Part shown: in pieces, positions 1 to 11,753 of the stretch
How the letters are laid out: every line of letters starts with the position of its first letter
Numbering within the stretch: the stretch's first letter is position 1
From: Anthoceros angustus
Taxonomy: Eukaryota; Streptophyta; Anthocerotopsida; Anthocerotales; Anthocerotaceae
Direction: 5' to 3'
Assembly (NCBI GenBank): GCA_010909165.1
Contig: MU008173.1
Location: forward strand, 806,001-870,000
DNA: 64,000 nt
The notes under the pieces: generated by a model
Told to the model about the DNA's origin: nothing
The model's database searches: none
The model's input: only the letters and a program-made list of their open reading frames with translations
Translations under genes and position numbers: made by a program

Positions 1-764
1 CTTCACAATGGCGGAGAAGGTTTCCCATAGCAAGGAGGGCATTGCACTTGACTGCTTCACTTTCTGCCGACATCAAAGCTACCAGTCGGATAGTTCCAAT
101 ACCCTTGACCATCTGCAAAGGCCACAGAGAACATCGAATCTAAGATGGAGCACAAGCGACAAGAGATCGAGCACAAGCGACAAGAGATTGAGCAGGGCAT
201 GTGACCTCCTTCCTTGCTTGTCTCGACCAGGGCAATACAGGTACAGGATCAGTGACACCCTCGAATTACGCACCTTGTTTCGAAGGTTTTCCGCATAGTA
301 TGATGAGCCTGCTGTCAAAAGAGCGAGCAAATAGATGGCCCCAGCCAACGCAGGGATATCTACCGCGGAAGAGCCCAGAATCCGTACAACCAGATCATAG
401 CAGCTATCGTCATAGAGGGCAGCAAGCTCGACCTCCAGTTCCTTGCTGCTCTTGTCATCACCATGTTCGTCTTCTAGACAAGCGTCCTGAAAATTGACAA
501 TATTCGTCAGATCGATACGGCAGAAAGCTGGGCAACACAACAAGGATGGTAAATGGGACAAGCCGCACCTGCAGCACAGTTAATGCTTTGAACAAGAGCT
601 CGTTAACAACAGCGTTGACAGCTGATGGTCGAAACTTGACGCGATTCGGTGTGGCATATTGCACAAGCTCAGCAGTGGACAGACGCTGAAGTTCAATGTC
701 CATATGGCAGATTTGTTCCTCAATCTGAAACGCAACTCCTCCAACAAGCAGCAGCACCACCAAC
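1..764 (-). CDS. Unidentified helical-repeat (ARM-like) protein, 3' part cut by window edge
   Basis: Three minus-strand exons with good splice signals can be read: about 569-764, 274-486 and 1-112, which then runs off the window. The joined product has an amphipathic helical character: exon 274-486 ends in hydrophobic alanine/leucine-rich helices (about VDIPALAGAIYLLALLTAG), and exon 1-112 reads like an armadillo-type helix (VKCNALLAMGNLLRHCE). The exon at 569-764 starts with a short hydrophobic stretch. The start codon was not found; an upstream hydrophobic reading at 786-1034 could be a first exon but is not supported. I do not recognise the family beyond ARM/HEAT-like helical repeats. The exon chain (phases, acceptors ending in CAG, donors GTGCG) is seen in the sequence; the repeat class is inference. 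Confidence 0.45.
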
Positions 765-1039
765 CTGAAAAGCGGAAAACCATCGTCACGGTCTGACCAA
801 CCCCTCTATGTAACCACAGATTCCTCCACCCACAAAATCAGACCCACGTCCAATTTCCAAGTGACACCTACCCACGACAACACACCCCAACGTCCTGCAA
901 CGGGAAGAGACGATAACCCAAATGAGAAGCAACAGGAAAATTGACACAACCAGCATGCAAGCCCATGAGCTCCTCGGAGATGGCCCCCTCACAGACCGGA
1001 CCACCACCAGGCTCAAGGGAAGCAGAACCCACATGAAAC

Positions 1040-3570
1040 CGATTAAGCAATTGGCGCAGGGAAGCAGGGGGCGGGGGCTGGGGCTGGGGCAGAGCAGAGC
1101 AACGCGATCAGGCCGAGATGGGCGAAGGAAAGTACAAGGCCCAGGAAGCTGGCCATCCCAGAACGAAATTGCACAAAGAACGGGTCAATCAGAGCGGCAA
1201 ACGCAGCAAAGCAAGGGGCGGGATACGCGCGCTCACTCTGGTCGCTAATCCTGGGCAGCGATGCTTCAAAGAGTGGCCATGGCCGCAGGCTGTGCCGACG
1301 AAACAGACAAACGCTGAGCGAAGCAAGGAGAGAGGCAGTGGCGAAGAGTGGCCAGAAGCATTGCGTCAGAGGCTGAAGAAAAGTAAAAAACCGTGAATCG
1401 AAGTGCCTGGAAGTTGGAAACAGGAACGGCGGGGGGCGAGACGTCTCCGCCGTTTACTCGTTTACCCCCCACCGGACCGTTGGCCAGTGCCCGGCCTAGG
1501 CCAGCCCGCGGTTTGCCGTTTGGAAATGCGCGCGCCTGCGGCCCGTCCGCCCGTCCGCCCGAGGCCAGTCGGCCAGTCATTTCTCAACGGGATCTACCTT
1601 CGTTATATTCGCTTGCTCATCCTCCGCGCCACACGATGATAAAAGCTCCGCGATTACCGTACGGGAAAATGCGCATCACTCGTGGCGATACTGCCAGGCG
1701 ACCAATCACTGGGCCGCAAGTAACGGTTTATTGCCACCAAACGTATGAAGGGACTGTGGGCTGTACACGGCTTCCGGTTTCTTTCGTCCTTGGTCCGAGA
1801 AGAACTGGCGCATGAAACCAAGAACGTATCATCTCGCACTGCAGTGGAGAGCTGGCAACCATCCACTGGGGTTTCTGTCCTTGCTAGAAACGCAGGATCG
1901 GAGGCTACATTTCGGAGGAGGACATGAACCGTGTGGAAGTGGTGTCCAGGCTTCACCTCGCCCTGACGGTCCCACTCTTGTCGTTGTCGTTGTCGATGTG
2001 CCCGTGTCCTCCTTGCTACATCGCTACCGCGTCTTCATGCCGGAGGTACTTGGAATCCGATCCCCGTTGTTGTGGGTCAGTCGGAGTGAGATCCTGTAAT
2101 AGGGCAAGATTTGGTTTCGGATGGTGCTGGGAGAACCTAGCGCTTTCACGAGCTTATGAGAGACCTAATCCGGGGTTTGTAGGTGTAGGGGTGTGGGACC
2201 TGTTTGTGTCACAGAAAATCTGTGCTCCGGCTTGAAGCGGCCCTACTTGCATGATCCTGTTACATGACGGTACTGCATCCCCCGCCAACAAACCATCTGG
2301 CACAACAACCCGGGAACTGTATACAGTTCAGGTTTCCCGACGATTTCCCGGCCTCCTCCTGTTTCTATTTCCGTTCGGCTGCCATGAATCTGGTTCGGAT
2401 TGACTGTGAGATATCCTGATATGTACGTCCAAAGTGACCTCTTATACTTCCTGTGCTCCTTGCTGCCGTCAACACCGAAGCCCTTCCACACTGCACCACT
2501 TCGAATTGGAAAGTGCGACTGTTGAGCTTTACGTGGAACTTGGAACGTTTGGGGAGTGTTTTAGTATCGGAGTCAGCAGGTGAGGTCTGATCGTGGCGGG
2601 TTTGGTCCTTTCTTGATGCAACTGGATTCGCCTGGGCTAGTGTGGAGGGACGACATCCCTTTCGCCTGCTTGTGGTGAGCGAAGTACCCTGTGAATAGAT
2701 GCTTGTTCACAGATCTGGGGTTCGTGCATAGGGTGCCCAGATGATCTGTTAGCATAGCCTTTATCTCAAGTCACAGCTACTAGGTCACTTAGAAGGTACG
2801 CCTGCCTTCCTGCAGTTCAAAAGTGGACAAGATGAAACGGCGGAGAAAAACGCCCAATTGCTACATCCTTTGGTCTAGGTTTCTCCACCGGCGAACATGT
2901 TACACCACTTCAGCACGGAGCATTCGTTGCCCTAGCAGCCAGGTCTACAACCAGAATTCAGGGTCCGCGAGAACATGATCCGGATCACTGATCATGAGCT
3001 GTTATAGCGAGGCAGGTTTTCACTTAGCGCCTCGGCTATCCCACTTACAGTCTCCGAGGATGTAGGATTCGATCCTCTTCTCCTTCAGCTGGCTAGGGAT
3101 AGAGAACCCAAAAGGGGCAGGAGTCGAGGATCCGAATCTCTCAGGGGAGTGAGGCTACGTTGAGGAGACTTGGCGAGCTTCGGTTAGCAGAGAACACATA
3201 CGTAACACGAGACCCATCCTGGGAGGGTGTGGTGGCGTGGATGTTAGCATCAGGAACAGCGAAAGCGTGATTGAAAGTGATACATCACCTACTTCCCGTA
3301 CTGCTAGAAAAACAGATGACCCGCGAACCACGATGGCACACACCGGCCCGTGCTGTTGCACTTTGTGGCAGGAACAAGTGCGCAATTCGCTCCGGCCATG
3401 AATGGTGCCACGTGAAAGACGAATTGAACAAAGCTTTGAAAAAGGAGACACAAATACAGTAAATAATCTGGGGCATGCATAGCCAGCCAGGCAGCCATGT
3501 AGAATTACCAATAGGCTACTCCACGCTGTCCACGTACGCGTCAGTAGTAGGCCGAGACAGGGTCTCACTC
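1040..3570. other. Gene-free stretch
   Basis: No reading frame here shows a recognisable domain or a convincing exon chain. About 1400-1570 is GC-rich, which could be a CpG-type promoter region for a neighbour. Short frames of 60-140 codons on both strands have random-looking composition. Nothing repeated within the window was noticed. Confidence 0.4.
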
Positions 3571-3808
3571 ACCGCCATGGCAAAATCCTTTCTCATGCAC
3601 TGCTGCTCTCTGCTACTTCGCAACCTCCGCAGCTGACATTGGATTCCTCGCAGTTCGCTGAATCCCTCTCGCCCAGTTGCCCTGCCGCCGGATCTCCAGG
3701 TACACACTCTGCTCTCTGCAGGCGGGCTCTGTTGAGTTGGGTTTTCCCCTGCATCAGAGCTGACGGAGAATGTTGGTTGTGGGTAACTTCAGTTCCTGAG
3801 CTGCCAGC

Positions 3809-6800
3809 ATGGGGCTGGTGAGCACCGTGCTGGGGCTGATCGGCTTCGGCTGGGGCATCGGCATCGGGATCCTTGTGGGTTACTTCGTCTTCATCTATCT
3901 GCAGCCCATTGAGGTCAAGGTAATGTGGTGTTCGGACTCCGTGTCTTTCGTGCTTGCATTCTAGGGGACGGTGTCGAGTTGGTTGTCTGCGAGATGGCGG
4001 GAGCGGCTGGTGGGACTTGGTTTGCTCTTGAGGCTGCGGTGCCCTTTTCTCGTATCAGTCGTGACGCGCGTACCTGCAGCCCAGATTAATGTGTCCTCCG
4101 TGCATTGTCATGGATTTTGCAGGATCCCATTATCAGACCGTTGGCTGAGCTTGACACCAAGACCTTGCAGAGTTTACTGCCGGACATTCCATTGTGGGTG
4201 AAGTGCCCTGATTATGACAGGGTAAGCTGCTTGCCGTCTTGATGGGGGTGAGTAAGCTCCAGCATGGAGAATAGCCTGGTTCAGCTCATTCTCTGCTCTT
4301 GAGAGTTGTGCAGGTTGATTGGCTCAACAAGTTTGTCCGTGATCTATGGCCCTATCTGGATAAGGTACCCAGTTTATATCCAGCTTTGACCTCGTAGTTT
4401 CATGTGCTCTTTTGCTAGTTTATTTCTGGATGTACAGACGTCGTGTGACAGTTGTTTGACTATGGCAGGTCGTGTTGTTTTGGATTGGTGTGTAGTTTTC
4501 TTTAACTCATGCTTGACGGCTTGTTGGCTAGGCTATCTGCAAGCAAATACGTGAAATTGCAGCCCCCTACATCAAAGAATACGGTCCAAAGTACAAGCTC
4601 GATTCAATTGAGTTTGAATCCCTGACGCTCGGCACTCTGCCACCCACCGTTGTTGGTATGTGCCTGCTGAAGCCTTATTACTGCCATCTCAGATGCCACA
4701 CCTCTCCTAATGTGTTTACTTATGCTCGCTGTGTGCATCCAGGTGTGAAAGTTTATGATACTCAGGAAAAAGAAATGATCATTGAGCCGTCCTTGAAGTT
4801 TGCTGGGAATCCTAATATCATTGTTGCTGTGAAGGCTTTTGGCTTGAAAGCTACAGTACAGGCGAGTTCTTATCTTTGAGTGGGTTTTGGCCTCGTCTGT
4901 GAGAGTGTTCTAATTTGAGGAAGTGTGTATGCTCACCTTGTCTGCGCCTGCGACGCTTGTGGACTCAAGTATATGAGGAGTTGTGCATAACGGGTTTGTC
5001 TTTGTTTGCAGCTTATAGACGTGCAAGTCTTTGCCACTGCTAGAGTGACATTCAAGCCGTTGTTGCCAGTTTTTCCTTGCTTTGGCAAGATCATTGTGTC
5101 CTTGATGGAGAAGGTATGTGCGTGTCTTATTTAAGTACACCACTTATAACCTTCAGCTCTGTTCTCAATCTCATGTAAAAGCCTTTGGAGCATTTGACAA
5201 ACTGCAGACATGCCAAACTCCGGGCCTTGAAATTGTGTTGAGTGCAGCCCCACGTGGACTTCGGATTGAAGCTGATGGGTGGTGATCTAATGGCTATACC
5301 CGGGCTTTATGGCGTTGTTCAGGTTTGGTGAAGTGCTGGTTATGCTATATGTACTGAAAGCCTGGATTGCGTATGCAGTGGCATGCTATCCTGTGGTTAT
5401 TGTATGAGTACCTTCATTGTTGGCTTATGAGGTAATAACAATGTGTCTGTCTGGCTCCCTTTGCAGGAGATCATCAAAGATCAAGTCGCTAAAATGTACT
5501 TGTGGCCTAAGTCACTGGAAATACCTGTAATGGGAGACCCTAGGTAGATATTCATGTGCTTGCTGTCATTGGTTGTTCTTTGTCGGTAGGACAGCAAAGT
5601 GTTTTGTCTTACTGTTGGTTATTTGCAGTTCAATAAAGAAACCAGTAGGTATGCTGCATGTGAAAGTGTTGAGGGCAAAGGGGTTGAAGAACAAAGATGT
5701 GATTGGGAAGTCTGATCCTTACGTGAAGATCTCTCTTGGATCTGGGACTCTTGCCTCAAAGAAGACGACAACAAAGATGGACAATCTAAATCCTGAGTGG
5801 AATGAATCATTTACACTCCTCGTAACTGACCCCGAGTCTCAAGCTTTAGAGACTAGTGTCTATGATTGGGAAAAGGTACGATCAGGGTAGAGTATGAAAT
5901 TCTGTAAAGCCATGCTGTTTAACTGGATGCCCTCCAAAGTCATCCAAACCTTTTGGTGCAGATTGGAGCGCATGAGAAGCTTGGAATGGCTGTCATCCCG
6001 CTGAAGACTCTTACTGCTGATGAGAGAAAAGAACTGACTGTGGACCTGGTCAAGAACATGGATCCAAATGATTCGGCAAATCAACGGCCCCGTGGACAGC
6101 TCTTTCTTGAGGTTGAGTATAAACCTTTCAAGGAGGATCAAGACATCAACTTAGAAGATGATGGAAACTCAGGTCTTGAAAAAGCACCTGAAGGAACACC
6201 TGCTGGAGGTGGGTTAATGGTTGTGATTATCCATGAGGCAGAGGATGTTGAGGGCAAGCACCATACCAATCCTTACGTGAGGCTTGTCTTCAGGGGAGAG
6301 GAAAGGAAAACCAAGGTAGTCCACCCTGAATGGGTATCCCCTGTGAAGTGTGGTCGCAAGCGTTCGTTTGAACTGGAAACCAGAGTCTTAAAACTAATGC
6401 TGAGTGCGAAGGTCTCTTTATGCCTGGATGTTAGGTTTTTCTGTTCGTTTACTGATTACGTCTGTTTGAACGCAGCACGTTAAGAAAAATAGGGATCCCC
6501 GGTGGAACGAAACTTTTGAGTTTTTGCTAGAGGAGCCTCCTGTGAATGACCGTCTTCATGTGGAGGTTATGAGCAAAGCAACAGGGTTTCATGTGCATTC
6601 TAAGGTAATCTCGTTACCCACACCATGCGGATGTCTTTGAAGCAATTACCACTGGATGTTGATAAAATTCTCTGTTCATTTCCAGGAGTCTCTGGGCTAT
6701 GTAGATATTAACTTATCAGATGTTGTCAACAACAAGCGCATCAACGAGAAGTATCAGTTGATTGATTCTAAGAATGGAAGAATCCAGGTTGAGTTGCACT

Positions 6801-6814
6801 GGAGAACTAGCTAG
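3809..6814 (+). CDS. SYT: Plant synaptotagmin (SMP + two C2 domains)
   Basis: Twelve exons encode about 540 residues, the usual length of plant SYT1-type proteins that tether the ER to the plasma membrane and move lipids through the SMP domain. Exon 1 (3809-3919) gives MGLVSTVLGLIGFGWGIGIG and a single N-terminal membrane segment. An SMP domain follows (about residues 65-250: DPIIRPLAELDTKTL, YGPKYKLDSIEF, MGGDLMAIPGLYGVVQ). C2A (exon near 5633-5875 onward) has the acidic loop KSDPYVKISL and NLNPEWNESF. C2B (about 6200-6810) has TNPYV where C2A has SDPYV, so one calcium-binding aspartate is replaced, as is common for plant C2B. The fifth exon ends CAG followed by GCGAGT, a GC-AG intron, required to join ATVQ to LIDVQVF. 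Exons come from homology and splice sites; exact joins are inferred. Confidence 0.93.
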
Positions 6815-7587
6815 TGTGCGGCGATGTGGGCTGAAGTTGATACTGCATCAAAGCAGGACTATGTCGGGTTGCTATTTTCCGTGAACAGCAGGCCGTGTCA
6901 TTCGTAGGTTTCATCATAATTCTTTAGATGCTCTTGTTAGCGACTTCCTTGATCTGCTTGTAAGACAAAAGGAACCGAAGGTGATGTTTCTTTATTTCTA
7001 CCAGGGGTATCAGTCTTGTAAAGTGTTTTTTGTGATCAAAAGTATATATATGGTATCCTTGCTTTCTGTATACTGATTGCTACCTGTTTTCTGCGATTTT
7101 TAATCACGGTCTTCGCATATTTCGCGTCACGGTTTCTTGCAACGCTCGCGTACACTGTTCTTGTCTCGTCACGATACATTTCACGCGAAAGCTCGTCTAA
7201 CAAAAACTCGACTTTTGACTTGTTGCAATCGTCTAGCCTTCTCACGGGATCGACTTTGAGTCACAGAAAACGTTTAGGCAGCGACGGGTCGACTTTGAGT
7301 TGCAGCAAGCGTCCAGCCTTCTCACCAAATCGACTTGTGAGTTTGTACTTTGTTCTCGTTCAAGTGGCTTGTGCTCCTCCTGTGGCGCCTTGTTTCAAGT
7401 TCGCTTTCCCCCTAATTTTCCCCGGCAGCGATCTTAGGAGAATCCCTCGTTTGCTTTTGTCTTCTCTTGCTGGGGGATATGCAAGTCTTCTGTTTGGTGA
7501 GGGGACCTTCAGCAGGGAGCTAACGTGTTGTTTGTTCTCTTCCCATCCTGACTAATTAGGAGAGGAGAGCTCCATCAGCTTGGAACC

Positions 7588-8229
7588 ATGAGTACCATGA
7601 AGTTTTGTCGTGAGTGGTACGGTTCTTACACCAAATGTTCTGTCTGACAGGCAATAGTTGTTTTGTTCCTCTGCCCAACTCTGTTTGTCTGATTGCAGTA
7701 ACAACATTTTGTACCCTCGCGAAGATCGAGATCGTAAGCGCCTGCTATATGCCTGCCGAAACTGTGACCACCAGGTGGGGAGTGCTTGTCACTAAAATGA
7801 TGCTCCTGCTGTGCATGGATGCGCTGTGAATCACTGTCCTTTACGTTGCTGTCAGGAAGAAGCAGAGAACAACTGTGTCTACCGCAATGAGGTACTTCAT
7901 TCTGCAGATGAGCGCACCCAAGTGCTCCAAGACGTAGCTTCAGATCCGACGCTCCCTCGAACGAAGTCTGTGCGGTGTGCCAAGTGCAATCATGGGGAGG
8001 CTGTGTTTTTTCAGGTGAAGTGCTGTTTCTTCATCATCTCTGGTTGAAGTTGCTCTAGAAAGCTTGTAAATTAGGTTTCTCCGATTCAGGCTTATGGTAC
8101 CATGTATCAGTTGTCCATCTTGGTGATGTTCTGGTTTCCGTTCTGCAGGCTACCTCACGTGGTGAGGAAGGGATGACTCTCTTCTTTGTCTGCTGCAATG
8201 CCAACTGTGGATACCGTTGGAGAGACTGA
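7588..8229 (+). CDS. RPB9: RNA polymerase II subunit 9 (RPB9)
   Basis: Four exons (7588-7616, 7699-7774, 7856-8014, 8149-8229) join in frame to about 114 residues, the normal size of this small zinc-ribbon subunit of RNA polymerase II, which affects start-site choice, elongation and proofreading. The N-terminal ribbon is visible as [16 protein letters not shown] with a second pair in YACRNCDHQ. The C-terminal TFIIS-like ribbon is [17 protein letters not shown], then [14 protein letters not shown]. All eight zinc-binding cysteines are present. The first exon is only 29 bp and ends in the middle of the second cysteine codon (TG|T). The start was chosen because [10 protein letters not shown] matches the family N-terminus. 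Nothing appears broken. Confidence 0.93.
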
Positions 8230-8520
8230 TGCTGGATGACAACGTCGTTTGAACGGATTGCATAGCACTTTTGTCTGTCTGCTGTAACGCGAGCTGTCCG
8301 CTTGACTAGAATCATTCACGTGATGATCTCTTATGTGTGTGCTACAACACGAGCTGTAGCTACCGCCGCAGAAATGCATGCTGGATGGCAATCATTTGAA
8401 TGGATAACTCTAAAAGCTTCTGACTGCTGCAAAGCGAGTTGTAATGCTATTATAAATGTGCCAAATGGACACACATTTATAAGAACGTTCTTGTCAAGCA
8501 TCCTCTGCTTCCATCGGGAC
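8230..8520. repeat. 3' flank of RPB9 and left part of a MITE copy
   Basis: No coding sequence. From about 8450 the sequence (ACACATTTATAAGAACG, then AAGCATCCTCTGCTTCCATCG) matches, in reverse orientation, the MITE-like repeat seen at 19485-19681 and 63866-64000. The copy is interrupted at 8521-8523 by the Harbinger element and resumes at 13113. Confidence 0.6.
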
Positions 8521-8843
8521 TTAGGTGGGTTCGCATGAACCCGAACCCCGAGGGCCTAATCTGAGCCGGAGTTGCGGCGTCCGCGTTCGCATGTGCCCCG
8601 AACTACAACCCGGATTTTCTCACTTTTACCTACTGTAACCGGTTGAGATACCGGTTGTTTCGGTTTGTCCGTTGAAGCTCCACGGACTCTACCTACTTTA
8701 AGTAACTCCACAAACCGCACGGGGCGCATTTGGGCTTTTGCAAGGACAGGGGTTCAAGTTCTGTTGGGAGCAGCGCTTGGGAGTTCAAGTTCTGTAGGGG
8801 AGCAGCGCTTTGTGGATGGTGCCAAGAACTTGAGGTGGTTTGG

Positions 8844-8996
<153 letters not shown>

Positions 8997-9218
8997 GGTT
9001 ACATCAAGTAATATTTCGATCTATGGTGTGCTTATGACCATTATTGGATGTATGGAAAATGTGTTTAAGTTTATGGAGCAATTGGATATTTTTATTCTAA
9101 CAATGCTAACATCATGCAAGCCTCATTATTCCAAGGAGAAGAATTGTCTTTTGAAGATGCGATGGAAGACCTTGTTTGTGCATGTGATGAGTTAATTGCT
9201 ATACTTGGGATCTTTGGA

Positions 9219-10323
9219 TGACCCAAACAAGTTGCCAAGAGGGCTCTTTCATGGAGTACAAAGGGTATGTATTACATCAAACCTCGTATCACGATATGTG
9301 GCCTTTATATAGCATGGTGGCAAGGGAAGATGAGCGGAGATTTTCTAGCTTCTTGAGATTCTCATGGTCAACTTTTGAATATATTTGTAGTTTAGTTTGG
9401 CAAGAATTGCAATTTGTAAATGTGCCAGGCTTTAACATTGTGCTGGAAGAAATATCCATTCATAAACAAGTGGTTATTGCTCGAGAAGGCTTGCAACAGT
9501 GACTCTTTTTTGTCAATTGGTGAAACGTTCGGTGTTGGTCGAAGCACCGCATGTGAAGTGACTCGTAGGTTTATTGTGGCCTTCATTTGACGAGCTACAC
9601 ATCATCTACGGTGGCCTGAAGGAGAAGAACTAAGAGCGGTGAAGGATGGGTTTAAGGATAAACAAGGTTTTATCAATTGTTGTGGGGCCGTAGATGCAAC
9701 TCACTTCAAGATGGAGCTTGCCATGGGCAAAAACTCATGGGAATATCGTGGACGGTACAAAGACTATACTATGGTAATGCAAGCAATTGTAGGGCCTGAC
9801 AAGAAATTCTTGGACATTGTCCTGTGGAGAGCTAATGACATGCGATTTTATGTAATAGTGAATTTTACCATCTGGCAAATGCAGGTAGAAGACTAAATGG
9901 CGAGGTTGTCATGGTTGAAGAACAAGCCATAAGAGAATACATAATAGGTGATGCAGGTTATCCTTTATTACCTTGGCTTGTTATTCCTTTCCCAGGAAGA
10001 GTTCTATTGCGTAGTATGGAGTCCTTTAATTACAAGCATTCATGGTTGTTGAAATTGCTTTTGGAGCATTGAAAAAAGTATGGCGAATATTGGGAAGAAA
10101 AATTTGGCGGGGGAACATTAGCTACTTCACCGAGGTTTCTTATGCATGTGCAATATTGCACAATATTAGAATTGATCGAGGAGATGAATTGGACCTAAGT
10201 TTATTACGTACAGAGGACATTGAGAATGAAGTACCAAGAACGGTACATAATCCAATAGACCAGCGTAAGGACATAGATTACGATGCTTTAATGCATGTAT
10301 TACGTATTGACGAAGAAGAATAA
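9219..10323 (+). pseudogene. Harbinger-type transposase (DDE_Tnp_4), frameshifted
   Basis: Three open pieces in different frames (about 9218-9502, 9639-9896, 10042-10323) together form a HARBI1-like transposase. The N-terminal piece contains FLRFSWSTFEYICSLVWQEL. The middle piece has the catalytic-core context GFINCCGAVDATHFKME (first Asp). After a break comes the DAGYPLLPWL-like region near 9950 (second Asp context), and the last piece has VVEIAFGALKKVWRILGRKI (Glu context) and YACAILHNI. Stops and frameshifts at about 9500, 9590 and 9900 prevent one continuous product unless an intron is assumed around 9500-9640. Most likely a dead copy. Domain order is seen directly; inactivity is inferred. 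Confidence 0.8.
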
Positions 10324-10440
10324 GACTACATTACAAACATACAAAGAAGACTACACGAATGTGTATGGACAAGAGCACTTAATAAAGCTTCCAAATCATG
10401 AAGGAAGAAGAGCGAAGCCACACATCCACTTATTTTGTAT

Positions 10441-11753
10441 TGCCATTTTAATTTGGGCAGCTTCTATTAGAGAAGCTCCTAAATTCAATATCGCCGAAAG
10501 CTCGTCATTGCTAACAACATGCCCCGCCAATCTCGTAATCGCAGTCTATCTTTTTGTTCAGCAACATGCTATCTTCTCTCGCTCTAGTTCTAAGATTTTT
10601 TGATGCCTAGCCTGTTTGGACTCCTCGTTAGCTCTTAGTCTCCCGAAGCTATGAGTAGAACACACATCGATATGTACCTGGCAACAAAACAGAATAGCTA
10701 CTCGTGGATAGCCCAAGGCAAGCATATGCTGATAGTACCACTGGCATGGAAACCGACGGAGAGGAAGGCACCCCCATGCAAGCAAATAGTGAATCTGGGA
10801 GTGGCAAACGGAGGAAACTAAAAGCACAGAATGGAGTAAGCGGCCTTGTACCTTTATTTGAGAAGAACCATGCAGAACAGATGGTTCAATGCCTCTCGCT
10901 CCCCCTTCTCCATAGCCCAATAGCTTGACCTTCCCGAATGACTGCCAGGCCTCTCCCAGTCTTGCACCTTGTTGAAGTCTGTTATCAAAGCTTCCCAGTG
11001 GTCCTTACACTGTTTGTTAGTCTTGAAGATCCCTAAAGCTACACATGCAACTGATATTGCAGCCCAACGAGCTTCACCTGTCATCATTCGCTCCTTGGTA
11101 CCTCCTTCTCTATGTTTGGCCATGTCTTCTTTTCTTGCTGCAATCAACGTAAGAAGGTCAGCTTCCTCCCATCTCTTGTTTGCCACTGGCTCCTTAGTAG
11201 GGCCAGTGGCCTCGTCGAACTTTCTTGCTCCTTTCTTCCTTTTGCCACTGTTTTCTTCTACATGCACAGAGTCGTTTGCAGTAGTGATACTGCAAGGAAC
11301 TTGGGACACCGGCCAAGGGGAGTCCACTTGCCATGTAGGTTGTGCATCCGGCCATTGAAAATGAGTGGCAAGGACGTTTTGCTGATTATTCACACTTGCG
11401 CCCATTGTGCTAGGCATCCGTTGCAGACCAAGGTCATGATTTCCTCTATGGACAACTGGAGGAGAGCGCGATTCTCCTGCACGCCTGCAAAGATAGAGGC
11501 CACATGATTCGCTCTAGGTATGAGATCTAGGTTGCACAACACAACAAAACGGTGCACCTTCGCCGCCAAGCATCTGCGCACTCAAACGCCACACTTGTAC
11601 CCTAGAAAACTAGAAGTAATGGGGTTCTTGAATTCAATGTAGGTTCCATGAAGACCCGACCCGATATTTCTTACAGATGCCGTGCACGGATTTTTCGCCG
11701 CTCCAGAATCTGCCATCGACCAAGGATTTCTCGTATCTAAAATGGACCTAACC
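10441..11753. repeat. Internal tandem duplication of Harbinger ORF2 region, copy 1
   Basis: About 1.3 kb starting GCCATTTTAATTTGGGCAGC and ending ACCTAACC before the same words recur. It is followed immediately by copy 2 (11754-13027). The two are highly similar but differ by many 1-5 base indels. Copy 1 keeps the minus-strand ORF open. Confidence 0.85.
10854..11417 (-). CDS. Harbinger second ORF: Myb/SANT-like DNA-binding protein
   Basis: An intact 187-residue frame. The centre (about residues 75-165) is a trihelix/Myb-SANT-like fold: RWEEADLLTLIAARKEDM, then ARWAAISVACVALGI, KTNKQCKDHWEALITDFNKV. The second ORF of PIF/Harbinger elements encodes this kind of protein, which in the family helps bring the transposase to DNA and to the nucleus. 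Its position on the strand opposite to the transposase, inside the TIRs, fits this role. Upstream of the SANT domain is a basic patch (GKRKKGARKF) that could be a nuclear localisation signal. It may be the last intact gene of a non-autonomous element. Confidence 0.75.
   Translation of the reverse strand: MPSTMGASVNNQQNVLATHFQWPDAQPTWQVDSPWPVSQVPCSITTANDSVHVEENSGKRKKGARKFDEATGPTKEPVANKRWEEADLLTLIAARKEDMAKHREGGTKERMMTGEARWAAISVACVALGIFKTNKQCKDHWEALITDFNKVQDWERPGSHSGRSSYWAMEKGEREALNHLFCMVLLK

Noticed and set aside
1393-1815. 140-codon plus-strand frame in GC-rich DNA
   Set aside because: Proline/arginine-rich composition expected from a GC-rich non-coding region; no domain.
3040-3090. Possible tRNA-like B-box (GGATTCGATCCTC)
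   Set aside because: No A-box, no cloverleaf and no acceptor stem at matching distances.
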